The notes: generated from the letters alone by a model not told the origin. A DNA stretch of 64,000 nucleotides from Pholiota molesta (GCA_014925825.1 JACGCK010000021.1:1-64000); one strand, 5' to 3'. Positions 42,394-54,650 are shown, numbered from the stretch's first letter. Numbers and translations: made by a program.

Positions 42394-43863
42394 TTATGTT
42401 CTCGAGATCATCCAAAAGGGCATCCGTCCCAGGCCACCAGACAAATTTGACCATAGGCATTGCTTATTGTTGATGGGACGAAGGACAAAACAAACTTGAA
42501 GTTCAATAACACTTGTACACGCGTACAACATGTTCGTCCTTCCCAAATTTATCCTTCCATCCAACATGGGTTTCCACTGCAATCCTGGTACAGAACCCCT
42601 GTAAACCCATAATACCACCCTCTTGATGCCTAAGCGCGCTAGTTGCTCCTTTCCCCCATCCTTGAAAAACTGTTCCGTGATCTCTGAAGACCTGCCCTGA
42701 AATACGTCCAAAACCTTCAATTTAGCCACGCCAGGATAAGCGTAAAACCTGTTCGTATCCTGATTAGGATGACGAATGATGAGCTCTTCAAGAGCGCATC
42801 GCGAGCGTGCGAGGAATCCTCTCAGGCCGATGTTGACTGGGGCAAGAAATTGAGGGAAAACCTGAATCCTGAGCACTTTGAGGGCCGGTAATGTTAGATA
42901 GTTGAACAGGGAGTTGCCGGCATCGAGGTCGTAGATGTTCAATGAGGTGAGTAAAGGTAATGTTACGATCGGCACATGAGCTATTGGCGAATCATCGTCG
43001 TCTAACGTCCTGCGCACCGTTGTCAAAGACATGGTCTTAGCAGATGTGCAGCGAGAAATAAATGTGACAGTTTCTTCCAAGGTCATTGGGAATCGGATGG
43101 TAATATCCTCGAGCTTTTCCCAGGGCAAGCTCTCCATATTCACTCCTCGATAGGCCGGCACCCCGGAAGGATAATAAATCCACTGAATTCGTCGCAACGC
43201 AGGCAGACCTCCAAGCCATTCGATGATACTGTTAATTTTTTTGACGCCAAGTTGATCTGGGGATTTGAAAGTGAAATGGACTTCTTCCAAGGTCATAGCC
43301 ATTTCGTATTCCGCGTCTCGGTATTGAAGAAGCTCCGCTAGCGCCTCAGCCAGCTGAGGGGAAAGACCGAGCCTCAAAGAGCGAATCATCCCCAGATGTT
43401 GCCAGAAAAGTTGGAGTGTTCTTGTCATCCGAAGGATTTCGCGCGCGCGCGCGTTGGCCTCCGTTGGGAGATAGCTATCTAGATGAAGGTCCAAAGGGAA
43501 GGCGCGCGGGGCAGAACTGATCCTGATGTTATTCATCCATACTCGGAGTACGCCGTAAGTCGTGCTCAGAGTCCAATTCTGTGCCGCAGAAATCGGTGTC
43601 CAGAGTTCTGGAACGCTGAGCGCGACGACACGCCACCAGCTGCACACATAAGTAAACGACATGGGTTCCGTCGACAGTGATGGCGCGATAACGTATTTGT
43701 AACGGTCGTCTGATGAATATGGAGGTGTAAACACTGTCTTATTGTGAGGTAGGGACGATCGAGTGAGTGTCAAAAGGAATATGTGTCGCAGGATGTCATA
43801 AGGAAGTTTGTCCTTAGTGCTATGGTGTCTTATCTGGTAGGAATGAATGTAGGTAAGGTTCAT
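42394..43863 (-). CDS. F-box protein with leucine-rich C-terminal region (489 aa), intact
   Basis: A single uninterrupted frame runs from ATG 43863-43861. The F-box lies near the N-terminus (DKLPYDILRHIFLLTLT), and the usual second helix block follows (FTYVCSWWRVVALSVPELW). The rest contains degenerate leucine-rich repeats (LPALRRIQWIYYP, WEKLEDITIRFPM, LPALKVLRIQVFP, RCALEELIIRHPN). Such proteins hook substrates to Skp1 in SCF ubiquitin ligases, and the family is greatly expanded in Agaricomycetes. A decayed tandem copy lies immediately upstream at 44401-45558. Substrate unknown. Confidence 0.85.
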   Translation of the reverse strand: MNLTYIHSYQIRHHSTKDKLPYDILRHIFLLTLTRSSLPHNKTVFTPPYSSDDRYKYVIAPSLSTEPMSFTYVCSWWRVVALSVPELWTPISAAQNWTLSTTYGVLRVWMNNIRISSAPRAFPLDLHLDSYLPTEANARAREILRMTRTLQLFWQHLGMIRSLRLGLSPQLAEALAELLQYRDAEYEMAMTLEEVHFTFKSPDQLGVKKINSIIEWLGGLPALRRIQWIYYPSGVPAYRGVNMESLPWEKLEDITIRFPMTLEETVTFISRCTSAKTMSLTTVRRTLDDDDSPIAHVPIVTLPLLTSLNIYDLDAGNSLFNYLTLPALKVLRIQVFPQFLAPVNIGLRGFLARSRCALEELIIRHPNQDTNRFYAYPGVAKLKVLDVFQGRSSEITEQFFKDGGKEQLARLGIKRVVLWVYRGSVPGLQWKPMLDGRINLGRTNMLYACTSVIELQVCFVLRPINNKQCLWSNLSGGLGRMPFWMISRT

Positions 43864-44400
43864 TATATCTGGTTATGTCTTTGACATACCTCATTCCCTT
43901 CGCTGAATCACTTGAACCAGATGAGTGAAAGCCATCCATGCCGCCAAGAAAATTACAAGCTCGTAGATGTCGAGACCGTTTATGAAAGGTTCGAGTTCCA
44001 GCAAGCTCGTGGCTGCTCGTGAGTCGTGGTTACAAACTAAGAAGCAATGTCCGGATCAATCCGAACACAGCGAAGCTGTGAAAGTCATACTTACGCCTTC
44101 AGGAGAAATCAAGAGCCACTTGAAAGTTATTTCAGCTCCAGCGCAATCCAATCACCAACTATTCGCAATCAAGTCTTGCGATCTATTCGTACAATTCGTG
44201 CTTCACTTTGTAATGTACTGTATCGGTACACCATAATTGTACACATGTTTGAAATGTTGCTCTTCGTACTTACCTTTCACATTTTTTTCTACGATTCCGG
44301 GTCCTCGTAAACTCATAACCTCGGTTTCTTGATGCCCAAGTATGTCATTCTCGTCCATCCTCCTGCGACGACGAAGGCGTCGTCGTCTCCACGACTTGGA

Positions 44401-45558
44401 CTACCGTCGATCCAACAGCTCTTGATCGGCTATCCTCGTATATGCAAAAAACCCGAGTAAGTCGTAGCTTTTACCGGAGTGGCGCAGGGTGAGCTCTCTA
44501 AGCCCGTATCGGGAACGTGCGATGAAGTTCATCAAATGGATATTGATGGTGCGAAGAACAGCAGGTCGGATATCAGGAAAAGTCTGTATGTAGAATACTT
44601 CGAGGCCTGGCAAAGCTACATAGATAATCGAAAAGATAGTTGATGGTGTCCATATCAAAGATGCTCAAAGAGTTGAGAAGTGGCAGAGGGACGACTGACA
44701 TACAAACTATCGGCAGATCATCGATCACCATTGTTTAACATCCAGCGCACCGCCTTCAAAGATATAGCCTTAGCGGATCTGCAGCGAGAGACATAGGTAA
44801 CAATGTCAGCTAGGGTCATAGACATTTCGATGGTTACGTTTTCCAGTATCTCCTATGGCAGCTTGTCCACGTCGATCGATTGAAAGGCTTGAGAATAAGG
44901 ATGATAAATCCATCGAAGTTGTCGCGCAAGGCAGGCAGAGTTCTCATCCATGCAATAACACCATTGATTTCATCGACGCTTTGCCTAATAGAGGATGCAA
45001 AGGTAGAAGAGATGTCCATCAAGGTCGTAGCCAATCCACATCCGGCGCCTTTTGGTTGTTGGAGAAAATCACTGAGAACATGAAGGAGACTGATATCATT
45101 GCAAAGCCTCAGCGAGCGAACAATCCCGATCTGTTCCCAGAAAAGTTGCAGCACTCTTCTCATGCGAGGTGTTTCATATGCATACCGCGCCATTGGGGGA
45201 ATATTTGCGAGATAAAGGTAGAAGGATAAGCCTGGCTCGAGACGCGGCTGATCTCCATGTTGTTCATCCATACTCGGAATACGCCATAATTCTTGTCTAG
45301 AGTCGTCCAATGTCCCGGAAAGAGGCGCCACCAGCTACACACATACGTGGAAGACAAGGGCTCTTTTGACAGAGATGGTCCGGAAACGTATCTGTAACGT
45401 CCTTCCATTGAATCTGAAATGGGTACGCCTTGCCGATCAATAGATGGGGGGGAACAAGTGACCGCTAAAAGAAAAACATGCCGCAGGATGTCGAATGGAA
45501 GCTTCTTTGTAGCGCAGTTCCATTTTATCTTAACGGAACAAGTGTAGGTAAGGTTCAT
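44401..45558 (-). pseudogene. Decayed tandem copy of the F-box gene
   Basis: From ATG 45558-45556 the sequence parallels the intact neighbour: MNLTYTCSVKIKWN versus MNLTYIHSYQIRHH, KKLPFDILRHVFLLAVT versus DKLPYDILRHIFLLTLT, and YVCSWWRLFPGH where about 15 residues are deleted. Later blocks survive in changing frames, for example TLPALR and RSRYGLRELTLRHSGKSYDL. Several stops and frame changes occur and the C-terminus is missing. The damage is far greater than one-base errors, so this is a genuine pseudogene from tandem duplication. Confidence 0.8.
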
Positions 45559-45942
45559 GTATTTGATTGAATTCCCTGACATACCGCGCTAGCATTTGAG
45601 GGATCACCAGCACCTTTTGACCTTGGTTTGTCTACCTTGAAATGACCATACATAGTGGTACGTAGCAAACAAGAGGAAAACGTCGTGGATGTCGTGTTTG
45701 GAATTGAGGGAACCAAAGCAGTCCGGATCATTCCGATCATGAGAGGCCGCCTTCAAGAGAAATCGAGTCACCTCATTCCTCAGGACAACACACTCCGGAA
45801 AGACTGTGGCAAGTGGGCCATTTTATAGATAACCAACAGGCAAGGCCTCGATTGAAAATTGATGACTGACTATTGAAGTTTATGATTAATTAGGACAAGG
45901 GGCTAAAAACGTTCAATCGTCTCATCTATTCCCCTTACAATT

Positions 45943-47157
45943 ATGCAAATATCAGGGCCGGCTTCTGCTGCTTTGAACAGCCTAACTCCTGCTCAAATTA
46001 ATTTTTTGCAGAAAATACCCAAGGCCGAACTTCATGCCCATCTAAACGGATCTATCCCTATCCATATCTTACAGGAACTAGCGGCAGAATATCTAAGCTC
46101 CCCACAAAATCCGAGCACCATATCCAACGACTCTGTCAGAGCTGGGATCGAAAAGCTCGTAGCTGGTCCATCTCTAGATGAAATTCACGACTTCTTCCAT
46201 CTGTTCCCAGCGATCTACGCTCTCACTTCGACGCCTGAAGCCTTGACACGCGCCGCACGCGCCGTACTCAGCGTGTTCCTAGACGGCGAAACCCCACAGT
46301 GCAGCTACCTCGAGCTGCGGACCACACCCCGCGCCACCGAGAGCATGGACGAGAGCGATATCTCTCCGTCGTGCTTGACGCGCTCGAGCGCTATCCGCCT
46401 GATCAAGCGGGCTTGATCATCAGCCTCGATCGCCGGATGGGACGGAGGTGCTCGAAGAGTGCTTGCGACTAGCAGGAAACTAAAAAAGCCGGGCGCAGGG
46501 TCGTTGGTTTGGATCTCTGCGGCGATCCGACAGCAGGCGATATGGCTGAATTTGCGCCCTATTTTGCTGAAGCCCAAAGACTTGGGCTGGGGCTCACTCT
46601 ACATATTGCTGAGGTACGGTTTGTGGTACGGTTAGACAATTTAATCAGTCCTCACGAAATTCATGGCGTTTAGACAACGGCGAACACTCCTGATGAAACA
46701 CTTCAGTTACTTTCTTATGGTCCCCAACGTCTGGGACACGCTACCTTCCTGAATGACGAGGCGTTTTCCATCGTAATGGAGACGAATATGTGCATCGAAA
46801 TCTGCCTTTCGTCTAATCTACTGTACGTCATGCATTCTCGCTATCATCAAATCCAATCGGCACCTAACATAGACTGGTAGGTGCAAGACCGTATCTTCAC
46901 TTGAGTCACATCATATCCGTCAATACCTGGAGCGTAATCATCCCATCGCGATATGTGTGCGTTACATGGTCTTCATAGACATTTTATCCAGCATCTAAGT
47001 TTGTTTTATTCTATAGACCGATGATATTCTCCCATTCCGGACATCCTTACTTGCTGAATATGCTTTGTTGCTAGCAGCTAAGCCGCTTGGATTAGGGTTG
47101 TCCGAGGAACAAGTACGAAAGATCGGCGAGATGAGTTTAGGAGCGAGGTTCAGATAG
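45943..47157 (+). CDS. Adenosine deaminase-like protein (ADAL/Ada family)
   Basis: This zinc hydrolase family deaminates adenosine or N6-methyl-AMP. ATG 45943 begins MQISGPASAALNSLTPAQ. Landmarks: KAELHAHLNGSIPI with the HxH zinc ligands, CSYLELRTTPR, GLDLCGDPTAGDM, LGLGLTLHIAE with the third histidine and catalytic glutamate, RLGHATFLNDE, MCIEICLSSNLL, HPIAICTDD with the metal aspartate, and LLAAKPLGLGLSEEQVRKIG. At least three GT-AG introns occur after 46600. Between about 46340 and 46480 the frame must shift three times although the protein sequence on each side is well conserved. I favour sequence errors over a dead gene. Confidence 0.8.
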
Positions 47158-47753
47158 AAATTTGGTAGTGCTTTACTTTACTATGTGCAACTCTAATTTA
47201 AATTTTAGATGTAATTGTAAAAGGACCTACTGTGAAAAAATTGTATCGCGAATAGAAAAATTGTTCGCAATATAAAAGATTCAGATAAGAGGAGTACTGG
47301 CAGGAAGAAGAGAAAATAAAAGCTCCCGCGCCCCAGAAATCCCATCGAAGTCGGTGGCTTTCATGCATTAACAAGAGGTCCACCTTCCCCGACCCGAACA
47401 GTACTCGATTTTCGATTTGTGGGAGAAGGCAACCAGCCTATTGTGGCGCTATCGAGCAGTGTCGACAAAAAATGCCCTTCATACCTAAGGTCAGTAATGG
47501 GCTAATTTGCGAACTATATCCCGTCAGCCGAATGAAGATATGTGGTGATGACAATGGCCCAGGCGTAGTTCGCGAAGATCCGGTTCTTGCGAGGCGGAGC
47601 AGATGCGAATCCCAACGGAAAGCACCAGGAGGAGCCAAAAGCATATGCCGAGACATCAAGAGCATCGTAGTATGCCTTTCGTGCAAATCGACAATCATGA
47701 CCAAGCCCCTGTGACCATTGAACGGCTTTGAACACCAAACAGCGTCGGTGGGA

Positions 47754-48864
47754 CTACAACTCGATCGTCTCCTTGTGCTTGAACTTGCGACCAGCACGCT
47801 CAGCTGCGCGAAATCTGAACTGGTTTCCGTACAGCTCGAACTCGATATGAGGAACGTCTAAAACCGTGCCCAGTGCCTGCGATGATGGCTCCGCGGTGTT
47901 GTCTGCATCTGGAGAGAGGATCTCAAACGGCGTATTTACGGTATGGTTAGGCGGTAGTGTGGAATAGAGAGGGACGCTGAATTTGAAGATGGCGTTTTGT
48001 TTTGGGAGGACTGGATAAATACAAACGATTAGAAGGTGAGATAATTTACGGAGGGAACTAGTAGACGCACGTTTTAGGTCGTTTCCTCGTGTCACCACCT
48101 TGAAGGCATTCTCGGTCTCGTGGACTACAATTCCCGAGAGGCCAACCAGACACGGATTCTTGCTTTGAGATACTATTGATAGAGAAGCAAGACTTCATGA
48201 AAACTCCAGATTGCGCAAGCTAATAGCCACATACCAGTCATAATGGATCCATGAAAGTCGGCTTTGAGGAGTTTGGGGTGCATGCCTGATGAATTTGGCA
48301 TCGCTTTAGCTGCAGCTTCTGCGGAGGGTGGCTGGGCAGGTTTTGGAGGGAGACCAAAGAGTTCGGACATGTACCCCATCCATAACGCATGAAGCGGAAG
48401 GAACAGGTCGAATCTAGAGAGTGTGTTAGACTGACTGTCGAATATTAGAGAGAGTGCGATTACGCACTTGGCCTGCTTTTTGTCAAACTTCCAGATCTCC
48501 TTCTGCCTCGCCTCTTTCTTTCCTATGATACCGAGCTTTTTGCGTTCGCGTTCTTTCTTTTTCACAGCCCGTTTTGCTTCGAGTTCTTTTTTGGCGCGAC
48601 TCTCCCGTACGGGGTTCTCGAGAAGGATCTGGCGCCCTTTGACACGCGTGGTATACATGCCCATGGGGTCCGAAGAAAGAGAAAGATTCGATGTGACATA
48701 TGTCGGCGTAAATGGCGCTGAGCTGCTGAACTGAAAGCGTTCTTCCTATGTCTGAATGTCATTTTACGTGCTTTTCGAGTCTGAGATACTCCGATTACCT
48801 TTCTGAAAGACAGCTGGACATATGGATCGAGAATCTTGCTCGTCGTGGGTTTCGTGGTTTCCAT
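47754..48864 (-). CDS. POP4: RNase P/MRP protein subunit Pop4 (Rpp29)
   Basis: Pop4 binds the catalytic RNA of RNase P and RNase MRP in the nucleus, for tRNA 5' maturation and rRNA processing. Exon 1 from ATG 48864-48862 (METTKPTTSKILDPYVQ) joins exon 2 (FSSSAPFTPTYVTSNLSLSS) through a 68-nt GT-AG intron. Then come TRVKGRQILLENPVRESRAK and a lysine-rich helix, FDLFLPLHALWMGYMSELFG, the Sm-like core (ADFHGSIMTVSQSKNPCLVG, LSGIVVHETENAFKVVTRG, LPKQNAIFKFSVPLY) and a terminal FELYGNQFRFRAAERAGRKF. All five exons are in phase. This is one of the best-supported host genes here. Confidence 0.88.
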
Positions 48865-49241
48865 CTTGGGTTGAATTTCGCCAGCAAGATTGTGTACGAT
48901 GTGAGGGCGCTAAACCAACCTATTTCGATTGGGATTTCATCGGAGTTTGAATTTTTGAATGCCTAGTCTAATACCCGAGTCGCACGCAACCTTGGTATAA
49001 CCATCATTGACAAATCATCGACACCCATGAAAGTGAAACTTAAGACACTCACTCTACGTTGATTGAGTTTGCCCTCTTGATCATACAAGAGGAAGAGTTC
49101 TATCCTCCTATCCATCGACCTCAAGTGCCGTACGTCTGAGGGGCACTTTGGGGTTACTGCTTTCAAACTGCTTTGTATCTGGACTTCGCGGCGCTTCCAA
49201 ACCAACTCATAGTTTGCAGACCAACACGAACAAAAACCGCA

Positions 49242-50291
49242 ATGAATAAAAACTGGAAAAAGCGATCTCATCCAAACCATTCAACAAATGTAGAAGGCGA
49301 CAACACAAATACTTCGAAGTTCGAGAAAGTTTCTGGCCTAGACGAGTACCGAATTTCCGACATGGAGCACTGTGAAGTTTATTATATGCCATCGTTAATT
49401 TCGAAGGATGTCGCAGGTAGATGGTATTCTGCATTGCTGGAGCTGGACAGCTGTATATTCTGTTCCATCACATAGAGTCACGACGGGCGCTAATTCGTAC
49501 ATGAATTGATAGGGTATCAACCCAAGTTGAAGATGTACGGCCGCGAAATAATGCAATCCAGGAAAATCGCCGGTCAGCAGCATATGCAACTGAGACTCCT
49601 TCATTATGATTGATATATCAGCAGCATACGCAACTGACCCGAATTTGACTTTGAAATATAGTGGTCAGACCGTTGACATGAAATATGAGTACCCCGATGT
49701 CCTCAAAGAAATTCAAAGTCAAGTAGAAGAATGTCTCGGTGTACGGTTTAACCATGTCCTTTTGAACCTCTACGAAGACGGATCAGTGTACATTGGAAAT
49801 CACCGCGATAATTTGGAGAACAAGTGAGTGCAATGTGTGTGATATAAAATTTGTTGCATTATACCTCTTTGATAGGGTTATCGCGAGTGTTTCTGTCGGT
49901 GCTCCCAGAACTTTTATTATGACTCGTGATAAACGATCCAAGATGGGCCAGGCATCTGAGCGAGTGTCGACCTCTATTCCATCAGAGCCTTCCAATCACT
50001 CGTCATCACCGCCCATCGTTCAGAAATCACAAAAACGTAGGAAGGTGTCAAAAACTGCCCAGATTGAAGATCCGATCGCGAAGACGGCTTTGTCGAGCGT
50101 AAAAGCTGGATACTCGAGCCTGGATCTTTAGTCGTAATGCAGGGCGAAACTCAAAGGTATTGGAAGCACGAAATTCCCAAGTATTGTCATCTTTATCCTC
50201 CTCTTGATTTTCACCCTGAACAGAATATTTATAGGGAACCAAGGTGAAAGAGGCTAGGATTAGTTTGACCTTCCGGCAATTGATTCCTTGA
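49242..50291 (+). CDS. AlkB-type 2-oxoglutarate/Fe(II) dioxygenase (ALKBH2/3-like)
   Basis: AlkB proteins remove alkyl groups from DNA or RNA bases by oxidation. ATG 49242 gives MNKNWKKRSHPNHSTNVEGD. Exons join as LELDS/WYQPKLKMYGREIMQSRKIA/AYATDPNLTLKYSG, then NHVLLNLYEDGSVYIGNHRD with the HxD iron ligands, VIASVSVGAPRTFIM, a hydrophilic linker, LEPGSLVVMQGETQRYWKHE with the third iron histidine, and a terminal ARISLTFRQLIP with the arginines that hold 2-oxoglutarate. The frame shifts once near 50070, and the join to the last segment (50200-50250) also fails by one base. All catalytic residues are present, so I annotate it as a gene, not a pseudogene. Confidence 0.78.
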
Positions 50292-50612
50292 TACTTTTCT
50301 GCATGATGATTTTGTTTACCTCTCTGCGCGATAGCTTGCTTTAGGGGCATTGGTATGAGTGATCTTGATTGACTTGTTTTCTGCGCGGAGTTCACACACA
50401 AACCACAAATAATAGACTGTAACTCTCAGCTGTGTACGTTCCACACATCCTGAGGAGTACTCCTAAGTATACTCAACTGGCAGTGCTAGCCGGCCCTCCG
50501 ACGGTCTCCAAGCAACCTCCGGCCTCATTTTAGCCAAAACAGGGCCATGAGAAATTGATGAGACCGACGTCCTCCGAGATTTCCAGCGAAAAAAGCTGTG
50601 CGCGGTGATTCC

Positions 50613-50619
50613 TATAAAA
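50613..50619 (+). promoter_or_regulatory. TATA box of the 50738 gene
   Basis: TATAAAA lies about 120 bp before the ATG at 50735-50745 and is followed by a pyrimidine-rich leader (CACTCAACTTG...CTCTCCCTCACC). Position and context fit a fungal core promoter. Confidence 0.5.
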
Positions 50620-50734
50620 CGCAGCGCTGATCGCTTTCCGCCTCACTCAACTTGTTCGCTGGTTCGACAAGCCAAACCACCTCGAAAGCTCTCCCTCACC
50701 GTTTAACGACCATTACGACCTTAACGACTCGTAT

Positions 50735-51382
50735 CATGTCGGCCCGGGCTGTGCCCTCGCCCGGCCACGCCAGCCCTACTCGCCACGGTGCCCGTCGCCT
50801 CTAGGCCTTCCTCCTATGGGCTTCCTCCGCTGGCGCCGCACATGGCATTCCAGATTCCCTCGTACCCCGTTACCCCTGAGCGGCCTGTCCAACCGAAAGG
50901 CCCTTCAGAGACGAGGGTGCCCTTTCCCCCCGAGGCGCGTCGCCCGCTGGCCGGTGCGCAGCGCCCGGGTCCCAGCCCCCGCACCGTTGAATCTCGATAA
51001 TCCGCACCATCCGCCCACCAGCCGCAGCCCGGCGCGACACACGAAATGTCGGAGCGGCGCCCGTCGAGTCCGACGCCCAGCGATACATCGAGCCTGAGTC
51101 TGTACAGCGCAGACAGCGTGCACAAGAACTTCCCGATCGGCGTCGTCAATCAGGAGCAAGCAGAGGAGGAGAAGCCACCCAGCCTGTTCTGCGGCTGCAT
51201 AAGTGCGTGCTCCGTTTTATTTGTGACGCGATGTTATTATCACAATGACGATCGCATCAGATTTCAAAGCGCTCTTCGGCTCGACATCCAAGCAGAAAAT
51301 ACTTGCTCCGCCTGCTCCTGCAGCATCACCCGTCCCCCAGATGGTACAAACCCGACGGCGACCGACACCGCTCAATCTATGA
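50735..51382 (+). CDS. Small proline-rich, probably disordered protein
   Basis: A good promoter and leader precede the first ATG (MSARAVPSPGHASPTRHGAR). The following sequence is Pro/Arg/Ser-rich (PLAPHMAFQIPSYPVTPERP, EMSERRPSSPTPSDTSSLSL), then NFPIGVVNQEQAEEEKPPSL, and after a GT-AG intron (about 51201-51261) it ends FKALFGSTSKQKILAPPAP. One frame shift near 50805 and an in-frame stop at about 50998 interrupt it. Given the strong promoter and clean last intron, sequence error is as likely as decay. No domain is recognised. Confidence 0.45.
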
Positions 51383-51749
51383 TCTACGATGCAACTAATC
51401 AACCATGCTAGAGGCTGAGGGAGGTGGTTAGAGTTGATGTGTATATTGCCTCGTAGGCGATGAACCATTAACTCTCAGCAATGTCCTGTCATTAACCAGA
51501 CTACTTTGTTCAGCCGCTTGAATGCAATATAACTCATTTCAGCTCTCTTCATTGGTCGGGATGAGATGGGCGTCAAGAATATTCGACGGTGCCTTCATAA
51601 AATAAGTAAATCAACAACGGTCGTGGTTCCATGATTTCAGATTCTAGGTAGAAAAACGTGTTGAAGCTGCAAGCCATGTCCTACAGTGGCAGGACCGCAT
51701 AAGTATATGTTCATCAATTAGACGCCTCTGTTCACTTGGGGAATGCTAC

Positions 51750-53524
51750 TATAGGTATGCACTGATACAAACTGCATTATCATTCAATACCTTCGACCTT
51801 TCCTGAATTATACAAGGACCGCCCTCGTGGCTCGTTGGTTTTAACGGGAGCAGAATTGGCGCCTGTGTATCAGCTTTGAAATGGGGTTTGAGTGTGTTTT
51901 TGGAGAGTAATTCTTTCACCGTACTGTTTGGATTGCACAGAGCAGCGGTAGAAAGCGAGAATAAAAAGGCGGGACATGTCATTGGGATGGTCAAACGGTT
52001 GGACGTCTCGGAGTCGTGAAAGCCATAAAGACCAATAGAAAGCAGTGTCTGGAAGGTGGGCCATAGACACGATGCAGGAATATAGTGATAGGATAAGGGA
52101 CCGAGAAAGACTGGCTCGGACGCCAACGAGATTTGAAGCTACAAAATCTCCCCGTGAGGATGGATGGAACCAGTTGTGTCGGCGCCGGACTTGAATGGAA
52201 GACGGGTTGGGCGTATATAAACAACAGCTTGATTTCAAGTCCGATATGGGTGAGGATCATGGGCTTTCGGGGACGACCTTCGATAGCTCCAGGTCAGGGC
52301 TGTGATTGAGGTAGCTCTCCGGACTCGAAGGCAGCATGCGCGAAGCGTGTATCTGCAGAGTCGAAGGAGGGCGGCCAGTTCAGTATGTCCAAGGGGTTGC
52401 TAAATGCAGTGAGGATCGCCTCGAGGAGACGGAAGAAGGCGCGCTGAGCGCCTTCACCATATGCGATGGAGAAACTGACGTTGAACACCCCCTTAGAGAG
52501 TAGGCGCGGTCCTCGCCACGCGTAGTAATTCGCTTGGCCGCCCATACCATTCGCGAGGCAATCCCATGGTCCATGACGCCAGGTTGGAAATCCAGTAACT
52601 CCTCAGGTGCAATTCCAGTGGTCTGTGGATTATTTGCAAAATCGACGCTTCTGCCTCATCATTCTGCCGGAGGAAGACGACATTATCTTGTCGTTCTCCG
52701 ATGTCGTCAAACTATCCCAGAGCTTGTTGTAAAACTTGATCTTCTTCGGCGCGAGGAGTTCTTGCAGAGTCCAACCCCGCGTGAACCAGCGATCAAGGTG
52801 CATATCAGCCAAGGATGGTATTAGCGGTAGATGACGCAGATGGATAGGGTACAGCGATACATAGAACGGATGGATCTTCGAGCTCCGAGGTGCTGTCTTT
52901 ATTGATGCAGATCGTGTCCATCCACGCAAGTGACACTCCGAACTCCTCTTTGGCGATATTACAGAATCCTTCCAGCTTTCCATAGGCTGCACCCCGCTTG
53001 GCTTGAATTGCTCGCCAGCTTCTTGGATCCTAGCATCTTCAAAGACTATTTCAGGCTTTTTCTGGAGCCACGTATGGGATAGAATGGCGTAGCGTGCATA
53101 TGTCTGTATCAAGTAATTAATCGCTTTTGGTCTGGCCATCCGCATGAATGGATGGATCCTTCTTCGTTTCGGCGTCGAGAAAGGCGTCGAATTCAGTTTG
53201 GGATCTGATTGGGATCGAGCTCATATGTACCGAACCACGGCGCCTCTTTCGATGAGCTTCATCTCGGGAAGTAGCAAGAGGCGATCGGCATCTCATTGAA
53301 GACGTGCAAGCGCACATTGTTCTCGAGCTCTGAATTCCACGATGATGCGGATCGTTATGAGGTGATTCAGGGGAAAGTACCTTCAAGAAATGGATCACAA
53401 TTAGAGTTTCATTGTCTGATTCATCCGAGCTAGACTCCCAAGGGTCTGCTGCGTTGACGTCGAGATTCGGGGCACTTGAAGGTTGCAAGTCTGCATCAGG
53501 ACCTTCAGCAAGTAAGCGGTTCAT
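51750..53524 (-). CDS. HET-domain protein (heterokaryon incompatibility type), frame-broken
   Basis: HET proteins trigger or mediate cell death in fungal non-self recognition. The HET signature blocks are present: RYAILSHTWLQKKPE, LAWMDTICINKDSTSELE, DMHLDRWFTRGWTLQELLAP followed by KKIKFYNKLWDSL, then ASRMVWAAKRITTRGEDRAY and VFNVSFSIAYGEGAQRAFFR. ATG 53524 starts an Asp/Ser-rich N-terminus (MNRLLAEGPDADL). To connect the blocks the frame must change about three times (near 52990, 52830 and 52490). Either the gene is decaying, which is frequent for HET genes, or there are base errors. The C-terminal region (51750-52240) is open but not recognisable. Confidence 0.65.
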
Positions 53525-53559
53525 CGTTTCGGTAAATGTTGGGTAAAAGGACTGGCATA

Positions 53560-54165
53560 CTAGCAGTCGAAGAGATCATTGCGAAGTTGGTAACGTTGAA
53601 TGTTGAAACAAGAGGCGTCAGATCATGCGAACTTGGACATCGTTCTCATGCCACTGGAGGATACCCCCCAAAACGGAAGCTCATGTAATCGCCGCATCAA
53701 CGAAAACGTTCTTCACCTGGTTCATCTGCAGAAGCCCCCACCGAATGATACCCAGAGCTATAAATAGCACTCGAGATAAGCGCCAATGATCGGTTTGAAC
53801 ATGCAAAGAGAAAAGCGCCTGTGCACCAGGCCGCGGTGCGGATGAAAGAAGGTACCTGCTACTTACTATGGATGCCCGACTTATTGAAGTGCAGGATCAA
53901 AGAAACAAGAGTACAAGCTGATCGCGCTATGTAAGTATAGAGATTGGTATGGGTGCCCTTATCCCTTTGCAGGAAACGCCGAGCCGCGAGACAGGCCCAC
54001 CACGGTGCCACCAACACTGCACAGTGAATACTTGCAGAGTCATTTTTGATCGACTGATATTTTGCCCCTGTTTAGAACGCAAGAAGTGTCAGATCCTTTG
54101 ATCCTGGACGTCGTTCTCATGGAGTGAACCCTCCAAAAACGGAAGCTCGTAATTAAATCATAGCA
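53560..54165. repeat. Diverged direct duplication upstream of the HET gene
   Basis: The segment near 53610-53690 (GTCAGATCATGCGAACTTGGACATCGTTCTCATG...AAACGGAAGCTC) recurs at about 54090-54155 (GTCAGATCCTTTGATCCTGGACGTCGTTCTCATG...AAACGGAAGCTC), 470 bp away. It could be a duplicated promoter or gene remnant. The intervening sequence has no supported gene. Confidence 0.5.
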
Positions 54166-54354
54166 ACGGTACGGTAGTGTTAGCGCATCAAATGCGCTCG
54201 CAATACGCGCATCGACGCACGCTGACGCAACGCATGAATGCGGGGGTGAGCGCTGCGCGGTCAATAATATGTTTCGACGCCTACACAAGTTCATTTCAGT
54301 TCCTCACACATAGATTAATCGGTGTTTTGAATACAATTATGTTTCGGTTACTTA

Positions 54355-54650
54355 CATACCTCTGTATGGCCGGATTTGAGCTGGCGGGTTATGGCCTGGA
54401 GCATGGCCCAAGCTGAAGAATCGGCGGCCTTCCTTTGCTTTACGTTTCTTCATCTCGTACATGCACAGCCCGGGACCGCCTTCCTCAGCTGTAGCTCCGA
54501 GGTCTTGGAGCTTCTGGAGGACATGTCACATCGCTGAAGGGGACGTGTCCTTCGACGACATTGTCAACGAGGGTCTTGGATGTCTCAACCCTAAGACAAG
54601 TCTCTTTTATAGTGCGAGCGGCAGTCGAAGGTTCTGCATTGGACATTTGT
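54355..54650 (-). pseudogene. N-terminal fragment of a small fungal protein
   Basis: From an ATG at about 54648, the frame reads MSNAEPSTAARTIKETCLRV then KTLVDNVVEGHVPFSDV. After one frame shift it continues VLQKLQDLGATAEEGGPG and then a basic stretch up to a possible donor at about 54360. The 'xTLVxNVxEGxxxFxDFxxxLxxxGxxAEEA' pattern is common at the start of proteins found in mobile or expanded Agaricomycete families. No downstream body is found, so it is a truncated copy. Confidence 0.4.

Noticed and set aside
44330..44400. Plus-strand simple repeat with CGACGACGAAGGCGTCGTCGT as a regulatory palindrome
   Set aside because: It is a short triplet-type run at the decayed end of the F-box pseudogene and has no partner copies in the window.
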